A DNA stretch of 6,011 nucleotides from CAZBQC01 sp964494015 (GTDB lineage: Bacteria; Bacillota_I; Bacilli_A; RF39; UBA660): contig CAZBQC010000036.1 of the NCBI GenBank assembly GCA_964494015.1, forward strand, positions 1 through 6,011, written 5' to 3'. Positions 1-5,829 of the stretch are shown in pieces. The notes under the pieces were generated by a model. The model was given only the letters and a program-made list of their open reading frames with translations. It ran no database searches and was not told where the DNA came from. Position numbers and translations under genes: made by a program. Each line of letters begins with the position of its first letter. The first letter of the stretch is position 1.

Positions 1-747
1 AATATTTTTAATATCTTATTTATTATTGGTATCTCTAGTTTAATCAATCCTATATCTATTAAGAATCATATTTTAAAAAAAGAATTACCCTTTGTCGTTT
101 TAATGTCGATATTGTTTTCTCTTTTATTCTTAGATAATGTCTTTGAACATAATGTTGTAAGTAATTATATTTCTCGATCAGAGGGCTTTACCATCGTGTT
201 ATTCTTTCTAATTTTTATTTATTATATAATTCAGGTCGTTCAAAACAAAACACTTGATAGAGAATATCGTTATAAGGATGAAGATATCAAGATTAAATAC
301 AACATTTCTAAGGCCATACCATTTACGATTATTGGTTTAATTTTAGTCATCTTTGGAGCCGAATTAGTGGTTGAAAATACGGCTCTTATCGCAAAAGCTT
401 TTGGTATCAGCGAAAGAATAATTACCTTATTTATCATTGTTCCAGGTACATCATTACCTGAAATAGTAACATCTTTCATATCGGTTTCTAGAAAACAATA
501 TGATCTAGTTGTAGGAAATGTCATTGGTAGCAACATCTTTAATATTGGTTTAGCTTTGGGTTTGCCAGCTGCTGTTTTTGGTAGTATAATTCCTACTCAA
601 TTTAGATATTTAGACTTAATAGTTTTAATTTTATCGTCAATCATGTTTTACTTATTTGCTCGTAACGATCGAAAAATCAAAACTCTGGAAGGTATCATAA
701 TGATTATCTTATTTTTAATTTATTATTTTAGCGTAGTGTTTATTTAA
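1..747 (+). CDS. CaCA-family Na+/Ca2+-type antiporter, C-terminal part (5' end outside window)
   Basis: This is an integral membrane cation antiporter of the calcium/cation (CaCA, YrbG-like) family, which exchanges Ca2+ against Na+ or H+ across the cytoplasmic membrane. The frame is open from base 1, so the ATG at 103 is internal and the real start lies upstream. The visible 248 residues open with NIFNILFIIG, the end of the first alpha repeat, which normally reads GSNIFN. The second alpha repeat spans about residues 117-190, with the signature GTSLPEIVTS at 149-158 (acidic E154) and GNVIGSNIFN at 172-181. Hydrophobic helices lie at about 31-46, 62-80, 105-125, 138-149, 180-198, 203-220 and 230-247, with a charged loop at 83-100. 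The family is certain; ion specificity cannot be read. An oddity is VPGTSLPE, where most relatives have alanine, isoleucine or leucine before GTS rather than proline. A terminator follows 9 bp after the stop. Confidence 0.9.
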   Translation, partial: NIFNILFIIGISSLINPISIKNHILKKELPFVVLMSILFSLLFLDNVFEHNVVSNYISRSEGFTIVLFFLIFIYYIIQVVQNKTLDREYRYKDEDIKIKYNISKAIPFTIIGLILVIFGAELVVENTALIAKAFGISERIITLFIIVPGTSLPEIVTSFISVSRKQYDLVVGNVIGSNIFNIGLALGLPAAVFGSIIPTQFRYLDLIVLILSSIMFYLFARNDRKIKTLEGIIMIILFLIYYFSVVFI

Positions 748-756
748 AAAATTATC

Positions 757-786
757 ACAACTGAGTGTCAAGTCAGTTGTTTTTTT
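757..786 (+). terminator. Intrinsic terminator of the antiporter gene
   Basis: ACAACTGA (757-764) and TCAGTTGT (773-780) form a perfect 8-bp stem around an 8-base loop, followed directly by a run of T to 786. It lies just after the antiporter stop and separates that gene from the protease-like gene at 824. Confidence 0.85.
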
Positions 787-823
787 GTCCTGAATAGGGT
801 AATATTATATGTGAGGTATTGAT

Positions 824-1987
824 ATGAATGACAATTATATAAAGTGTGGCCATTATTATATGAATGGCAAAAAGTATCAGATCGTAGCTGATCAAAATTT
901 TAAGAAAGATTATCTTCAAGAAATAGAAGAAAATGGAGAAATAATTTATAAAGATATTAGTGAAGAAGAAAGAAAAATTCTTGACAGTATCTTTAATCCT
1001 CCTTCGGATGGATTTTTAGGTTTAATTTCTAAAGATGGTGAAAACGAAATTGAAATAAGTGACAATGTTCCAAAAGAATATATCAGTGTCATACATTATT
1101 TTATAAAAATTGTAAGGGAGCAATTTCCTACTATTAATTTTACCAATTTTTACAGAAATTTAAAAACCTTGAAAGTTTGTGCAATTAAACCAGGTGAGAA
1201 TTTAGGGCTTGCCAAAACAAGCTTCAGATATAATTATAAAGATAATACTATTTATGTTAAATTAAATAGAGATGGAACGTTAAAGTTAGATTCTCATTTT
1301 ATGCACGAACTATTTCATGTCCTTACAGCTGATACAAATGTAGAAAATCCAAGAGTCGGTTTCATGGATATTAAAAGAAGAAAGGCTGGAACTGGAGTAA
1401 ACGAATTTGTAACTCAATATTTAACATGTAATCTTTTTAATGGAAGAAAAGGATATTTTGACGATTTTGATTATGAAATAATTAATAAAATTACAAAAAT
1501 AATCAATTATGATATTTTTATGGATTGTTTTTTTAATACTGATCTTGAAATTTTAATTATTTCTCTTATGTGTTATTTAGATAACCAAACAGTTAAAAGG
1601 TTAATACTTTTAATGGATAATTATTTTTATCTATCATTGAAAGTTATAGAAAACGAACAAGAGAGACTTGATACAATTACTAAAGAAGGAAAGATGAAAG
1701 AGGAAAAACTAAAAGAAAACATCAATTGTCTTTTAGATCGAATAAATGGTAATAAAAATAAAAAGGTAGCCAAGAGAAATCCGGTTTCAGGAGAGAATTA
1801 TATGGAAACAAAAAGCAACGAAAGTTCTTTAGCTTCCGAAAGAGAAAAAAACGAATTGCAATTAAAAGCATATAAATTTGAAATAATGTTTATAATTAAA
1901 GAAGCTGAAAAAAGGAAACAAGCTTATGACGATGAATTAAACGATGAATTTGGTAATAAAATCGATCAGTTTGGAATTGGTAAATAG
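824..1987 (+). CDS. Putative cytoplasmic zinc metalloprotease-like protein (HExxH...E), family not recognised
   Basis: This is a 387-residue protein I cannot name. Its centre carries a gluzincin-type zinc signature: MHELFHVL puts H161, E162 and H165 in HExxH, and 29 residues after E162's partner H165 comes GVNEFVTQYLT with E194 as the likely third ligand. This suggests a zinc peptidase fold, but activity is inferred. There is no signal peptide or clear membrane helix, so it is probably cytoplasmic. The first 100 residues are acidic and polar. Residues 215-275 look helical and hydrophobic. From about 276 to the end the chain is rich in Lys and Glu, with predicted coiled coil at about 276-310 and 338-372, separated by a low-complexity linker. 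The start is supported by GTGAGG (811-816) seven bases before the ATG. No convincing promoter was found; TATTAT at 803-808 has no good -35. The next gene follows after 46 bp with no terminator between, so the two may be co-transcribed. Confidence 0.75.
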   Translation: MNDNYIKCGHYYMNGKKYQIVADQNFKKDYLQEIEENGEIIYKDISEEERKILDSIFNPPSDGFLGLISKDGENEIEISDNVPKEYISVIHYFIKIVREQFPTINFTNFYRNLKTLKVCAIKPGENLGLAKTSFRYNYKDNTIYVKLNRDGTLKLDSHFMHELFHVLTADTNVENPRVGFMDIKRRKAGTGVNEFVTQYLTCNLFNGRKGYFDDFDYEIINKITKIINYDIFMDCFFNTDLEILIISLMCYLDNQTVKRLILLMDNYFYLSLKVIENEQERLDTITKEGKMKEEKLKENINCLLDRINGNKNKKVAKRNPVSGENYMETKSNESSLASEREKNELQLKAYKFEIMFIIKEAEKRKQAYDDELNDEFGNKIDQFGIGK

Positions 1988-2017
1988 TTAAATCATTACA
2001 ATATTTTATATAAAGAT

Positions 2018-2036
2018 GGGGGGAATTATTATTATG
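2018..2036 (+). promoter_or_regulatory. Poly-G Shine-Dalgarno site that decides the start of the 2034 gene
   Basis: A run of six G (2018-2023) lies ten bases before the ATG at 2034. The in-frame ATG at 2016 would overlap this run and has no ribosome-binding site of its own, so 2034 is the likelier start. A pure G run in place of GGAGG is unusual here, since other genes in the window use AGGAGG or GAGG. Confidence 0.6.
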
Positions 2037-2669
2037 CAAAGAGAAGTTACGGCTCTTAAAGTTTTTAAGACACTAGAGGAGATGTATACGGATTTATTTT
2101 TAAGAGAACTGGAGTTAAAAAAAACTTTACAATGTTCCAATGATGAATATGATTTTACTATTCATGCCGATGACAATAATAATTGCTTAGTCAGATTTAA
2201 TGCCAATGAGAGAAATAACTATACGACCCCAACCTTGACAATTTTAGAGGATGAAAATCATCTCCCAAGGACCTTTATCAGTTCCACTGACGAAACATAT
2301 ATTGCGAACATTCATAATTTAGTTAATATCTATTGTCACTTTCAAAAGTTTTTAGAACTATATAAGTTCATGAATGATAATTACACTATCGATATCGATT
2401 ATGACAATCAGATTATTATTGGTGGTCATAGCTTCAGAATTTCTAATGGATTTACACTTTTTCAAATAAGTTACTTAGATGATAAAGTTCCTGAAGTATT
2501 TGATGATACAGTTCTTTATCCTATGCATATGTCATATAATAAGGCCAGATCTTATGAATTGACTGAAATGATGCTGCAACCAGTGGAAATTGAACAACTA
2601 CCGGAGTTTTTGAAAGAACATTTTTATAATTTATTTTGGGAAAAAACCGGAAGATTAAAAGTCAAGTAA
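2034..2669 (+). CDS. Hypothetical protein of unknown family (211 aa)
   Basis: I do not recognise this 211-residue protein. It has no signal peptide, no membrane helix and no catalytic motif that I can identify, so it is probably a soluble cytoplasmic protein. The N-terminal part (about 5-33) looks helical. Residues 38-85 are rich in Asp and Asn and look like beta strands. A helix with cysteine and aromatic residues lies at about 92-114. A beta segment at 117-148 contains IDYDNQIIIGGHSF, and the acidic C-terminal half ends in a helix (about 188-204). Two cysteines (C34, C51) and C101 are not in a metal-binding spacing. A start at 2016 would add six residues (MGGIII) but lacks a Shine-Dalgarno site. 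It follows the protease-like gene by 46 bp without a terminator and ends in its own terminator, so the two may form a small operon. A shared function is only a guess from position. Confidence 0.75.
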   Translation: MQREVTALKVFKTLEEMYTDLFLRELELKKTLQCSNDEYDFTIHADDNNNCLVRFNANERNNYTTPTLTILEDENHLPRTFISSTDETYIANIHNLVNIYCHFQKFLELYKFMNDNYTIDIDYDNQIIIGGHSFRISNGFTLFQISYLDDKVPEVFDDTVLYPMHMSYNKARSYELTEMMLQPVEIEQLPEFLKEHFYNLFWEKTGRLKVK

Positions 2670-2670
2670 T

Positions 2671-2691
2671 AAAATCCCTCAGGATTTTTTT
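2671..2691 (+). terminator. Short intrinsic terminator after the 2034 gene
   Basis: AAAATCC (2671-2677) pairs with GGATTTT (2682-2688) around a CTCA loop, and the T run extends to 2691. The stem has only three G-C-rich positions per arm, so it is moderate in strength. It begins one base after the stop codon and precedes the miaB promoter. Confidence 0.7.
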
Positions 2692-2705
2692 CTTTGGAAT
2701 TTTCG

Positions 2706-2734
2706 TTTACAAAATTTTAAGATTATGATAAAAT
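2706..2734 (+). promoter_or_regulatory. Sigma-A promoter of the miaB operon (extended -10)
   Basis: The -35 box is TTTACA (2706-2711, five of six to TTGACA). A 17-bp spacer follows, then -10 TAAAAT (2729-2734, five of six to TATAAT), preceded by TG at 2726-2727 in the extended -10 position. Transcription would begin near 2740, about 40 bases before the miaB ATG. No other promoter is needed for miaB and ricA. Confidence 0.75.
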
Positions 2735-2736
2735 AC

Positions 2737-2765
2737 ACCTGATTCAAGTTATAATTTAATCAGGT
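2737..2765 (+). repeat. 8-bp inverted repeat between the miaB promoter and its ribosome-binding site
   Basis: ACCTGATT (2737-2744) and AATCAGGT (2758-2765) are perfect inverted copies separated by 13 AT-rich bases. The left arm sits at the predicted transcription start and the right arm ends just before the AGAAGGTG Shine-Dalgarno site. No T run follows, so it is not a terminator. It could be an operator for a dimeric regulator or a weak leader hairpin; the sequence does not decide. Confidence 0.5.
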
Positions 2766-2766
2766 T

Positions 2767-2783
2767 AGAAGGTGAAAATTATG
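2767..2783 (+). promoter_or_regulatory. Ribosome-binding site that decides the miaB start
   Basis: AGAAGGTG (2767-2774) lies six bases before ATG 2781. The in-frame GTG at 2772, which would add three residues, is part of this Shine-Dalgarno sequence and therefore is not the start. Confidence 0.75.
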
Positions 2784-4193
2784 CAAGTACCAAATTATTT
2801 TGAAGCCAAAGTACGTAATCGTGAAAAAAGCAACAGAGAGATTTATACCCTAGATGATAAATATACTAATCTTGGTTTAAGTAAGACTTATCATGTTAAA
2901 ACCTATGGTTGTCAAATGAATGAGCATGATAGTGAAAACATTAAAGCCCTTTTGGAGAGCATTGGTTTTTCATATATTGAAGATATGACCAAAGCTGATT
3001 TAATTATTTTAAATACCTGTTCAATCCGAGAAAATGCTCATAATAAAGCTTTTGGCATGTTAGGAAGAATTAAACATTTGAAAGAAACTAAACCTAATTT
3101 AATGGTTGGAATATGTGGCTGTATGGCTCAAGAAGAAATTGTCATCACCAAAATTTTAAATAAGTATAAATGGCTAAACTTTGTCTTCGGAACTCATAAC
3201 CTTGAAGTATTACCCCGTTTGATATACGATCATCATTTAAAAAGCCAACTTAATATCGAAGTTTACAGTAACAGCAACAGTATTGTTGAAAATATCCCTG
3301 TTAAAAGGGATAATCCATATAAAGCATTCGTCAATATTATTTATGGTTGCGATAAATTTTGTACTTATTGCATTGTTCCGTACACAAGGGGTAAACAGAG
3401 AAGTCGCGATAAGGATGATATTTTAAAAGAAGTTAATGACTTAATTAAAGAAGGATATCAGGAAGTGACACTACTCGGACAAAATGTCAATGCCTATGGA
3501 AAAGACTTCGATTTTAAATATGGAATGAGTAATTTATTGGAAGATATTGCTAAAACTAAGATTCCAAGAATTAGATTTGTCACTAGTCATCCTTGGGACT
3601 TCACTGACGAGATGATCGAAGTGATCAAAAAAAATTCCAACATTATGCCAGCTATTCATTTGCCAGTTCAGTCAGGCAGCAATCGAATCCTAAAATTGAT
3701 GGGAAGACGTTATACTAAAGAAAAGTACATTGAATTATTCAAAAAATTAAAGAATAATATTCCTAATCTTAGTATTACCACTGATATTATTGTTGGTTTT
3801 CTTAATGAAACAGAAGCTGATTTTAAAGAAACTTTATCGCTAGTTGACGAGTTAAAATTTGATGGAGCTTTTACTTTTATTTATTCGAAGCGAAATGGTA
3901 CACCGGCTTCTTTATTAGAAGATAATATTAGTATTCACGAAAAGGAAGAAAGACTTTATCAATTGAATGAATTAATCAACAAGTATTCACTATTAAGTAA
4001 TCAAAAATTAGTAGGTAAGACCGTTAAAGTTTTAGCTGAAGGAATCAGTAGTAAAAAAGACAAATTATTTGGTTATACAGATAACTTTAAATTGATTAAT
4101 TTCATGGCTCCAAAATCAATGATTGGGAAAATAGTTCCTGTCAGAATAACTGAAGCTAAAAGTTTTAGTTTGGATGGTGTTTTGGATGAATAA
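2781..4193 (+). CDS. miaB: tRNA-2-methylthio-N6-dimethylallyladenosine synthase MiaB
   Basis: MiaB is a radical-SAM methylthiotransferase that converts i6A to ms2i6A at position 37 of tRNAs reading UNN codons, acting in the cytoplasm and using two [4Fe-4S] clusters. The 470-residue protein shows the N-terminal UPF0004 domain (about 37-140) with cluster cysteines C44 in TYGCQMNEHDSE, C80 in LNTCSIRE and C114 in GICGCMAQ. The radical-SAM core (about 183-400) has the CxxxCxxC motif C190, C194, C197 in YGCDKFCTYCIVPYTRG, followed by LLGQNVNAYG and HLPVQSGS. A TRAM RNA-binding domain occupies about 406-468. All six cysteines are present, so the enzyme should be active. It is slightly shorter than B. 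subtilis MiaB, mostly at the N terminus. The usual VGFPGET or VGFPNET motif reads VGFLNET (338-344), a small departure. The start was taken at the ATG after AGAAGGTG. The 3' end overlaps ricA by 8 bp, as expected for translational coupling. Confidence 0.97.
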   Translation: MQVPNYFEAKVRNREKSNREIYTLDDKYTNLGLSKTYHVKTYGCQMNEHDSENIKALLESIGFSYIEDMTKADLIILNTCSIRENAHNKAFGMLGRIKHLKETKPNLMVGICGCMAQEEIVITKILNKYKWLNFVFGTHNLEVLPRLIYDHHLKSQLNIEVYSNSNSIVENIPVKRDNPYKAFVNIIYGCDKFCTYCIVPYTRGKQRSRDKDDILKEVNDLIKEGYQEVTLLGQNVNAYGKDFDFKYGMSNLLEDIAKTKIPRIRFVTSHPWDFTDEMIEVIKKNSNIMPAIHLPVQSGSNRILKLMGRRYTKEKYIELFKKLKNNIPNLSITTDIIVGFLNETEADFKETLSLVDELKFDGAFTFIYSKRNGTPASLLEDNISIHEKEERLYQLNELINKYSLLSNQKLVGKTVKVLAEGISSKKDKLFGYTDNFKLINFMAPKSMIGKIVPVRITEAKSFSLDGVLDE

Positions 4194-4515
4194 GGATATT
4201 GAAACTAAAACTAAAGCTATTGTCGATTATTTTAAAGAATCTTTTGATTATCAAAGATATTTAAAAATTAAAGAGAAGATGAATAGAAACAATAAAATAA
4301 AAGTTTTAGTTACCGAAATTAAAACTTTACAGAAAAGAATTGTTAACCATCCTGATCTTAAAGATGATTTAGAGAAAGAAATTGATCAACGATTAGAAGA
4401 ATTAAAACAGATTCCTCTTTATAATGAATTTTTAAGTCTTCAAGAAGAGCTAAATGAAAATATTGATTATGTTAAAAATACTTTGAATAATTACTTCAAT
4501 AATCTTCTAAATTAG
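4186..4515 (+). CDS. ricA: RicA (YmcA), YlbF/YmcA-family RNA-processing and differentiation regulator
   Basis: RicA is a small helical protein that in B. subtilis joins RicF (YlbF) and RicT (YaaT) to modulate RNase Y mRNA processing and to promote biofilm, competence and sporulation. The 109-residue product matches the Com_YlbF family pattern: a helix at about 5-30, NRNNKIKVLVTEIKTLQKR (about 34-52), then QIPLYNEFLSLQEELNENI near 75-93. Its place directly after miaB and before cotE is the same as in Bacillus and makes the assignment firm. The ATG at 4186 overlaps the miaB end by 8 bp and has GGATGG (4172-4177) upstream; the ATG at 4174 would add four residues but has no Shine-Dalgarno site. 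The protein contains no cysteine and stops soon after the conserved helices, whereas Bacillus RicA has a longer tail with cysteines reported to bind Fe-S clusters. It could instead be a YlbF-type paralogue, but synteny favours RicA. Confidence 0.85.
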   Translation: MNKDIETKTKAIVDYFKESFDYQRYLKIKEKMNRNNKIKVLVTEIKTLQKRIVNHPDLKDDLEKEIDQRLEELKQIPLYNEFLSLQEELNENIDYVKNTLNNYFNNLLN

Positions 4516-4527
4516 CCCTTTTTTTGT

Positions 4528-4555
4528 GACTATTTGACTAGATTAAGCATAAATT
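4528..4555 (+). promoter_or_regulatory. Possible sigma-E (mother-cell) promoter of cotE
   Basis: GACTATT (4528-4534) resembles the sigma-E -35 consensus KMATATT in six of seven positions. After 13 bp, CATAAATT (4548-4555) resembles the -10 consensus CATACAHT in seven of eight. B. subtilis cotE is known to use a sigma-E promoter. Against it, the predicted start of transcription would fall within the Shine-Dalgarno site, leaving a leader of only about 12 bases. TTGACT (4534-4539) has no matching sigma-A -10. This is a pattern match only. Confidence 0.35.
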
Positions 4556-4560
4556 AAAGT

Positions 4561-4576
4561 GAGGAGGAATTATATG
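4561..4576 (+). promoter_or_regulatory. Strong ribosome-binding site that decides the cotE start
   Basis: GAGGAGG (4561-4567) lies six bases before ATG 4574. The in-frame GTG at 4559 would overlap this site and is therefore not the start; the resulting N terminus MPNYKEIVTKAV matches the Bacillus CotE start (MSEYREIITKAV). Confidence 0.85.
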
Positions 4577-5107
4577 CCTAATTATAAAGAAATAGTCACT
4601 AAGGCTGTACTGGGTAAAGGTAAAAAAACATTTATTACTAATAACAGTGTTACGGTTACTAATAATCCAACGACTGTTTTAGGATGTTGGGTTATAAATC
4701 ATAATTTTAAAGGATATAAAGAAAACGACAAGATTGTCGTCGAAGGAAGTTATGATGTCAATATTTGGTATTCAAGAGAAAATGATACGATAACTGAAGT
4801 CGTTAAACAAACTGATAGTTATCTTGAAAAGGTCAACATTGCCAAAAAAGAAGAAAGTGACTCAGGTAGCAGCGAAGAAATTATTGTTCGAAGTCTAAAA
4901 AATCCTAACTGTACAAAAGTTGAAATAAAAGATGGAATCATCAGCTATACGATTGAAAAAGAACTAGGTATTGAAATAGTAGGGGATACCAAAGTCAAAA
5001 TCAATATTAATCAGGAAGCTGATTATTGGGACGAAATCGACGATAGTTTCGAAGAGGAAATCGATAAAGAAGTCAACGAAAATTATTTAGATGAAACAAA
5101 AGAATAA
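4574..5107 (+). CDS. cotE: Outer spore coat morphogenetic protein CotE
   Basis: CotE is the morphogenetic protein that forms a ring around the forespore, on the mother-cell side, and is needed to recruit the outer coat proteins. The 177-residue product is close in length to B. subtilis CotE (181) and matches it throughout: MPNYKEIVTKAV at 1-12, LGCWVINH at 36-43, YDVNIWYS at 60-67, LKNPNC at 108-113, IVGDTKVK at 135-142, and a very acidic tail from about 149 with alternating Glu and Asp. It lies 58 bp after ricA in the conserved miaB-ricA-cotE order. A strong GAGGAGG site fixes the start. In Bacillus it is transcribed from sigma-E and sigma-K promoters; a possible sigma-E promoter is listed separately. 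Its presence suggests that the organism sporulates or descends from a sporulating line. The region at about 91-102, rich in Glu and Ser, differs most from Bacillus. Confidence 0.93.
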   Translation: MPNYKEIVTKAVLGKGKKTFITNNSVTVTNNPTTVLGCWVINHNFKGYKENDKIVVEGSYDVNIWYSRENDTITEVVKQTDSYLEKVNIAKKEESDSGSSEEIIVRSLKNPNCTKVEIKDGIISYTIEKELGIEIVGDTKVKININQEADYWDEIDDSFEEEIDKEVNENYLDETKE

Positions 5108-5137
5108 AAGTAAGATTTTTTGAAATCTTACTTTTTT
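5106..5137. terminator. Bidirectional intrinsic terminator between cotE and lexA
   Basis: AAAAGTAAGATTT (5106-5118) and AAATCTTACTTTT (5123-5135) form a perfect 13-bp stem with a four-base loop. T runs follow on both strands: to 5137 on the plus strand, and the A-rich 5' arm on the minus strand. It can serve both convergent genes, whose stops are 32 bp apart. Confidence 0.9.
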
Positions 5138-5139
5138 GT

Positions 5140-5757
5140 TTAGAATTTTCGATATAGACCGATTACTTTACCTAAAATAGTAACATTATCTAGAATAATT
5201 GGTGCCATCGTATCGTTTTCTGGTTGTAGTCTAATATAGCCATTTTCCTTATAGAAGGTTTTGACTGTGACTTCGTTGTCATCAGTCATCGCTACGATTG
5301 TTTCGCCATTGTTAGCAGTGTTTTTTCGTTCAACGATAATGATATCACGATCGTAAATACCGACGTTGATCATCGAGTCACCCTTAACTAAGAGTGTAAA
5401 AACCTCTTTTTTGTTAGGAATTAAATTGACTGGAATGGCAAAGTATTCGTTAGGAGTTTCAATCGCTTCAATCGGATTACCAGCAGTCACCTTTCCCAAT
5501 AGGGGCACATTGATAATACTTTCATCTTTTTCTAAATATTCATTCAAAACTAGTAGTTCCATGGCACGATTCTTAGATAAGTTTTTCTTTAAATAACCTT
5601 TTTCTTCCAGCCTATCGACATGAAAGTGGGTCGTAGCTGGTGAACTCAAATGAAGTATGGCACCAATCTCTCTAATTGTTGGTGGATAACCATGTTTAGC
5701 CATAAATTTTTTAATAGTGTCAAGTACTTCACTTTGCTTTTTTGTTAATTGCTCCAT
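5140..5757 (-). CDS. lexA: LexA repressor, SOS regulator with self-cleaving serine peptidase domain
   Basis: LexA represses DNA-damage genes and, when RecA filaments form, cleaves itself and releases its operators. The 205-residue length equals that of B. subtilis LexA. The N-terminal winged helix-turn-helix covers about 1-68, with GYPPTIREIG at 23-32 and the recognition helix region SSPATTHFHVDRLE at 38-51. The cleavage site is A92-G93 in VTAGNP. The peptidase S24 domain has the catalytic S128 in GDSM and K166 in VTVKTFYK. The C-terminal region contains IRLQPENDTMAPIIL and ends GKVIGLYRKF, as in Bacillus. All catalytic features are intact, so autocleavage is expected. The recognition helix differs from Bacillus (SSSTVHGHLARLE), yet the local boxes are Bacillus-like. 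The start has GGAGG (minus strand, 5765-5769) seven bases upstream. A LexA box overlaps its own -35, suggesting autorepression. It converges on cotE and diverges from a small membrane-protein gene. Confidence 0.97.
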   Translation of the reverse strand: MEQLTKKQSEVLDTIKKFMAKHGYPPTIREIGAILHLSSPATTHFHVDRLEEKGYLKKNLSKNRAMELLVLNEYLEKDESIINVPLLGKVTAGNPIEAIETPNEYFAIPVNLIPNKKEVFTLLVKGDSMINVGIYDRDIIIVERKNTANNGETIVAMTDDNEVTVKTFYKENGYIRLQPENDTMAPIILDNVTILGKVIGLYRKF

Positions 5758-5780
5758 TTCTTAACCTCCATTACAATAAT

Positions 5781-5809
5781 AGTTTAACATAGCAAGTGTC
5801 AAATGTCAA
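5781..5809 (-). promoter_or_regulatory. lexA promoter
   Basis: Reading the minus strand, -35 TTGACA (5804-5809) is followed by a 17-bp spacer and -10 TAAACT (5781-5786) with TG in the extended -10 position. A second TTGACA (5797-5802) sits seven bases downstream as part of a tandem TGTCAAA repeat but has no well spaced -10. The LexA box at 5807-5820 overlaps the first -35. Confidence 0.7.
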
Positions 5810-5820
5810 ACAAATGTTTC
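5807..5820. promoter_or_regulatory. LexA operator (SOS box) on the lexA promoter
   Basis: CAAACAAATGTTTC matches the Bacillus SOS consensus CGAACRNRYGTTYC at 13 of 14 positions. It overlaps the -35 of lexA (5804-5809), which fits autorepression. Its centre is 29 bp from that of the second box. Confidence 0.75.
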
Positions 5821-5829
5821 AAAAACACC

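Noticed and set aside
270..536. 88-codon minus-strand frame
   Set aside because: It is antisense to the second alpha repeat of the antiporter, has no ribosome-binding site, and its product resembles no protein.
103..747. Antiporter gene starting at ATG 103
   Set aside because: The frame is open to base 1 and its upstream codons encode the conserved NIFNILFIIG end of the first alpha repeat, so the gene is cut by the window edge rather than starting here.
785..808. TTGTCC and TATTAT as a promoter for the protease-like gene
   Set aside because: The spacer would be only 12 bp, and other pairings match the -35 consensus at no more than three positions.
2735..2780. miaB leader as a riboswitch
   Set aside because: The leader is only about 40 bases and has a single inverted repeat, too short for any known riboswitch class.
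4519..4525. T run after ricA as an intrinsic terminator
   Set aside because: No stable stem precedes the T run, so readthrough into cotE is likely.
5366..5596. 76-codon plus-strand frame
   Set aside because: It is antisense to lexA, whose protein is conserved along its full length, and has no Shine-Dalgarno site.
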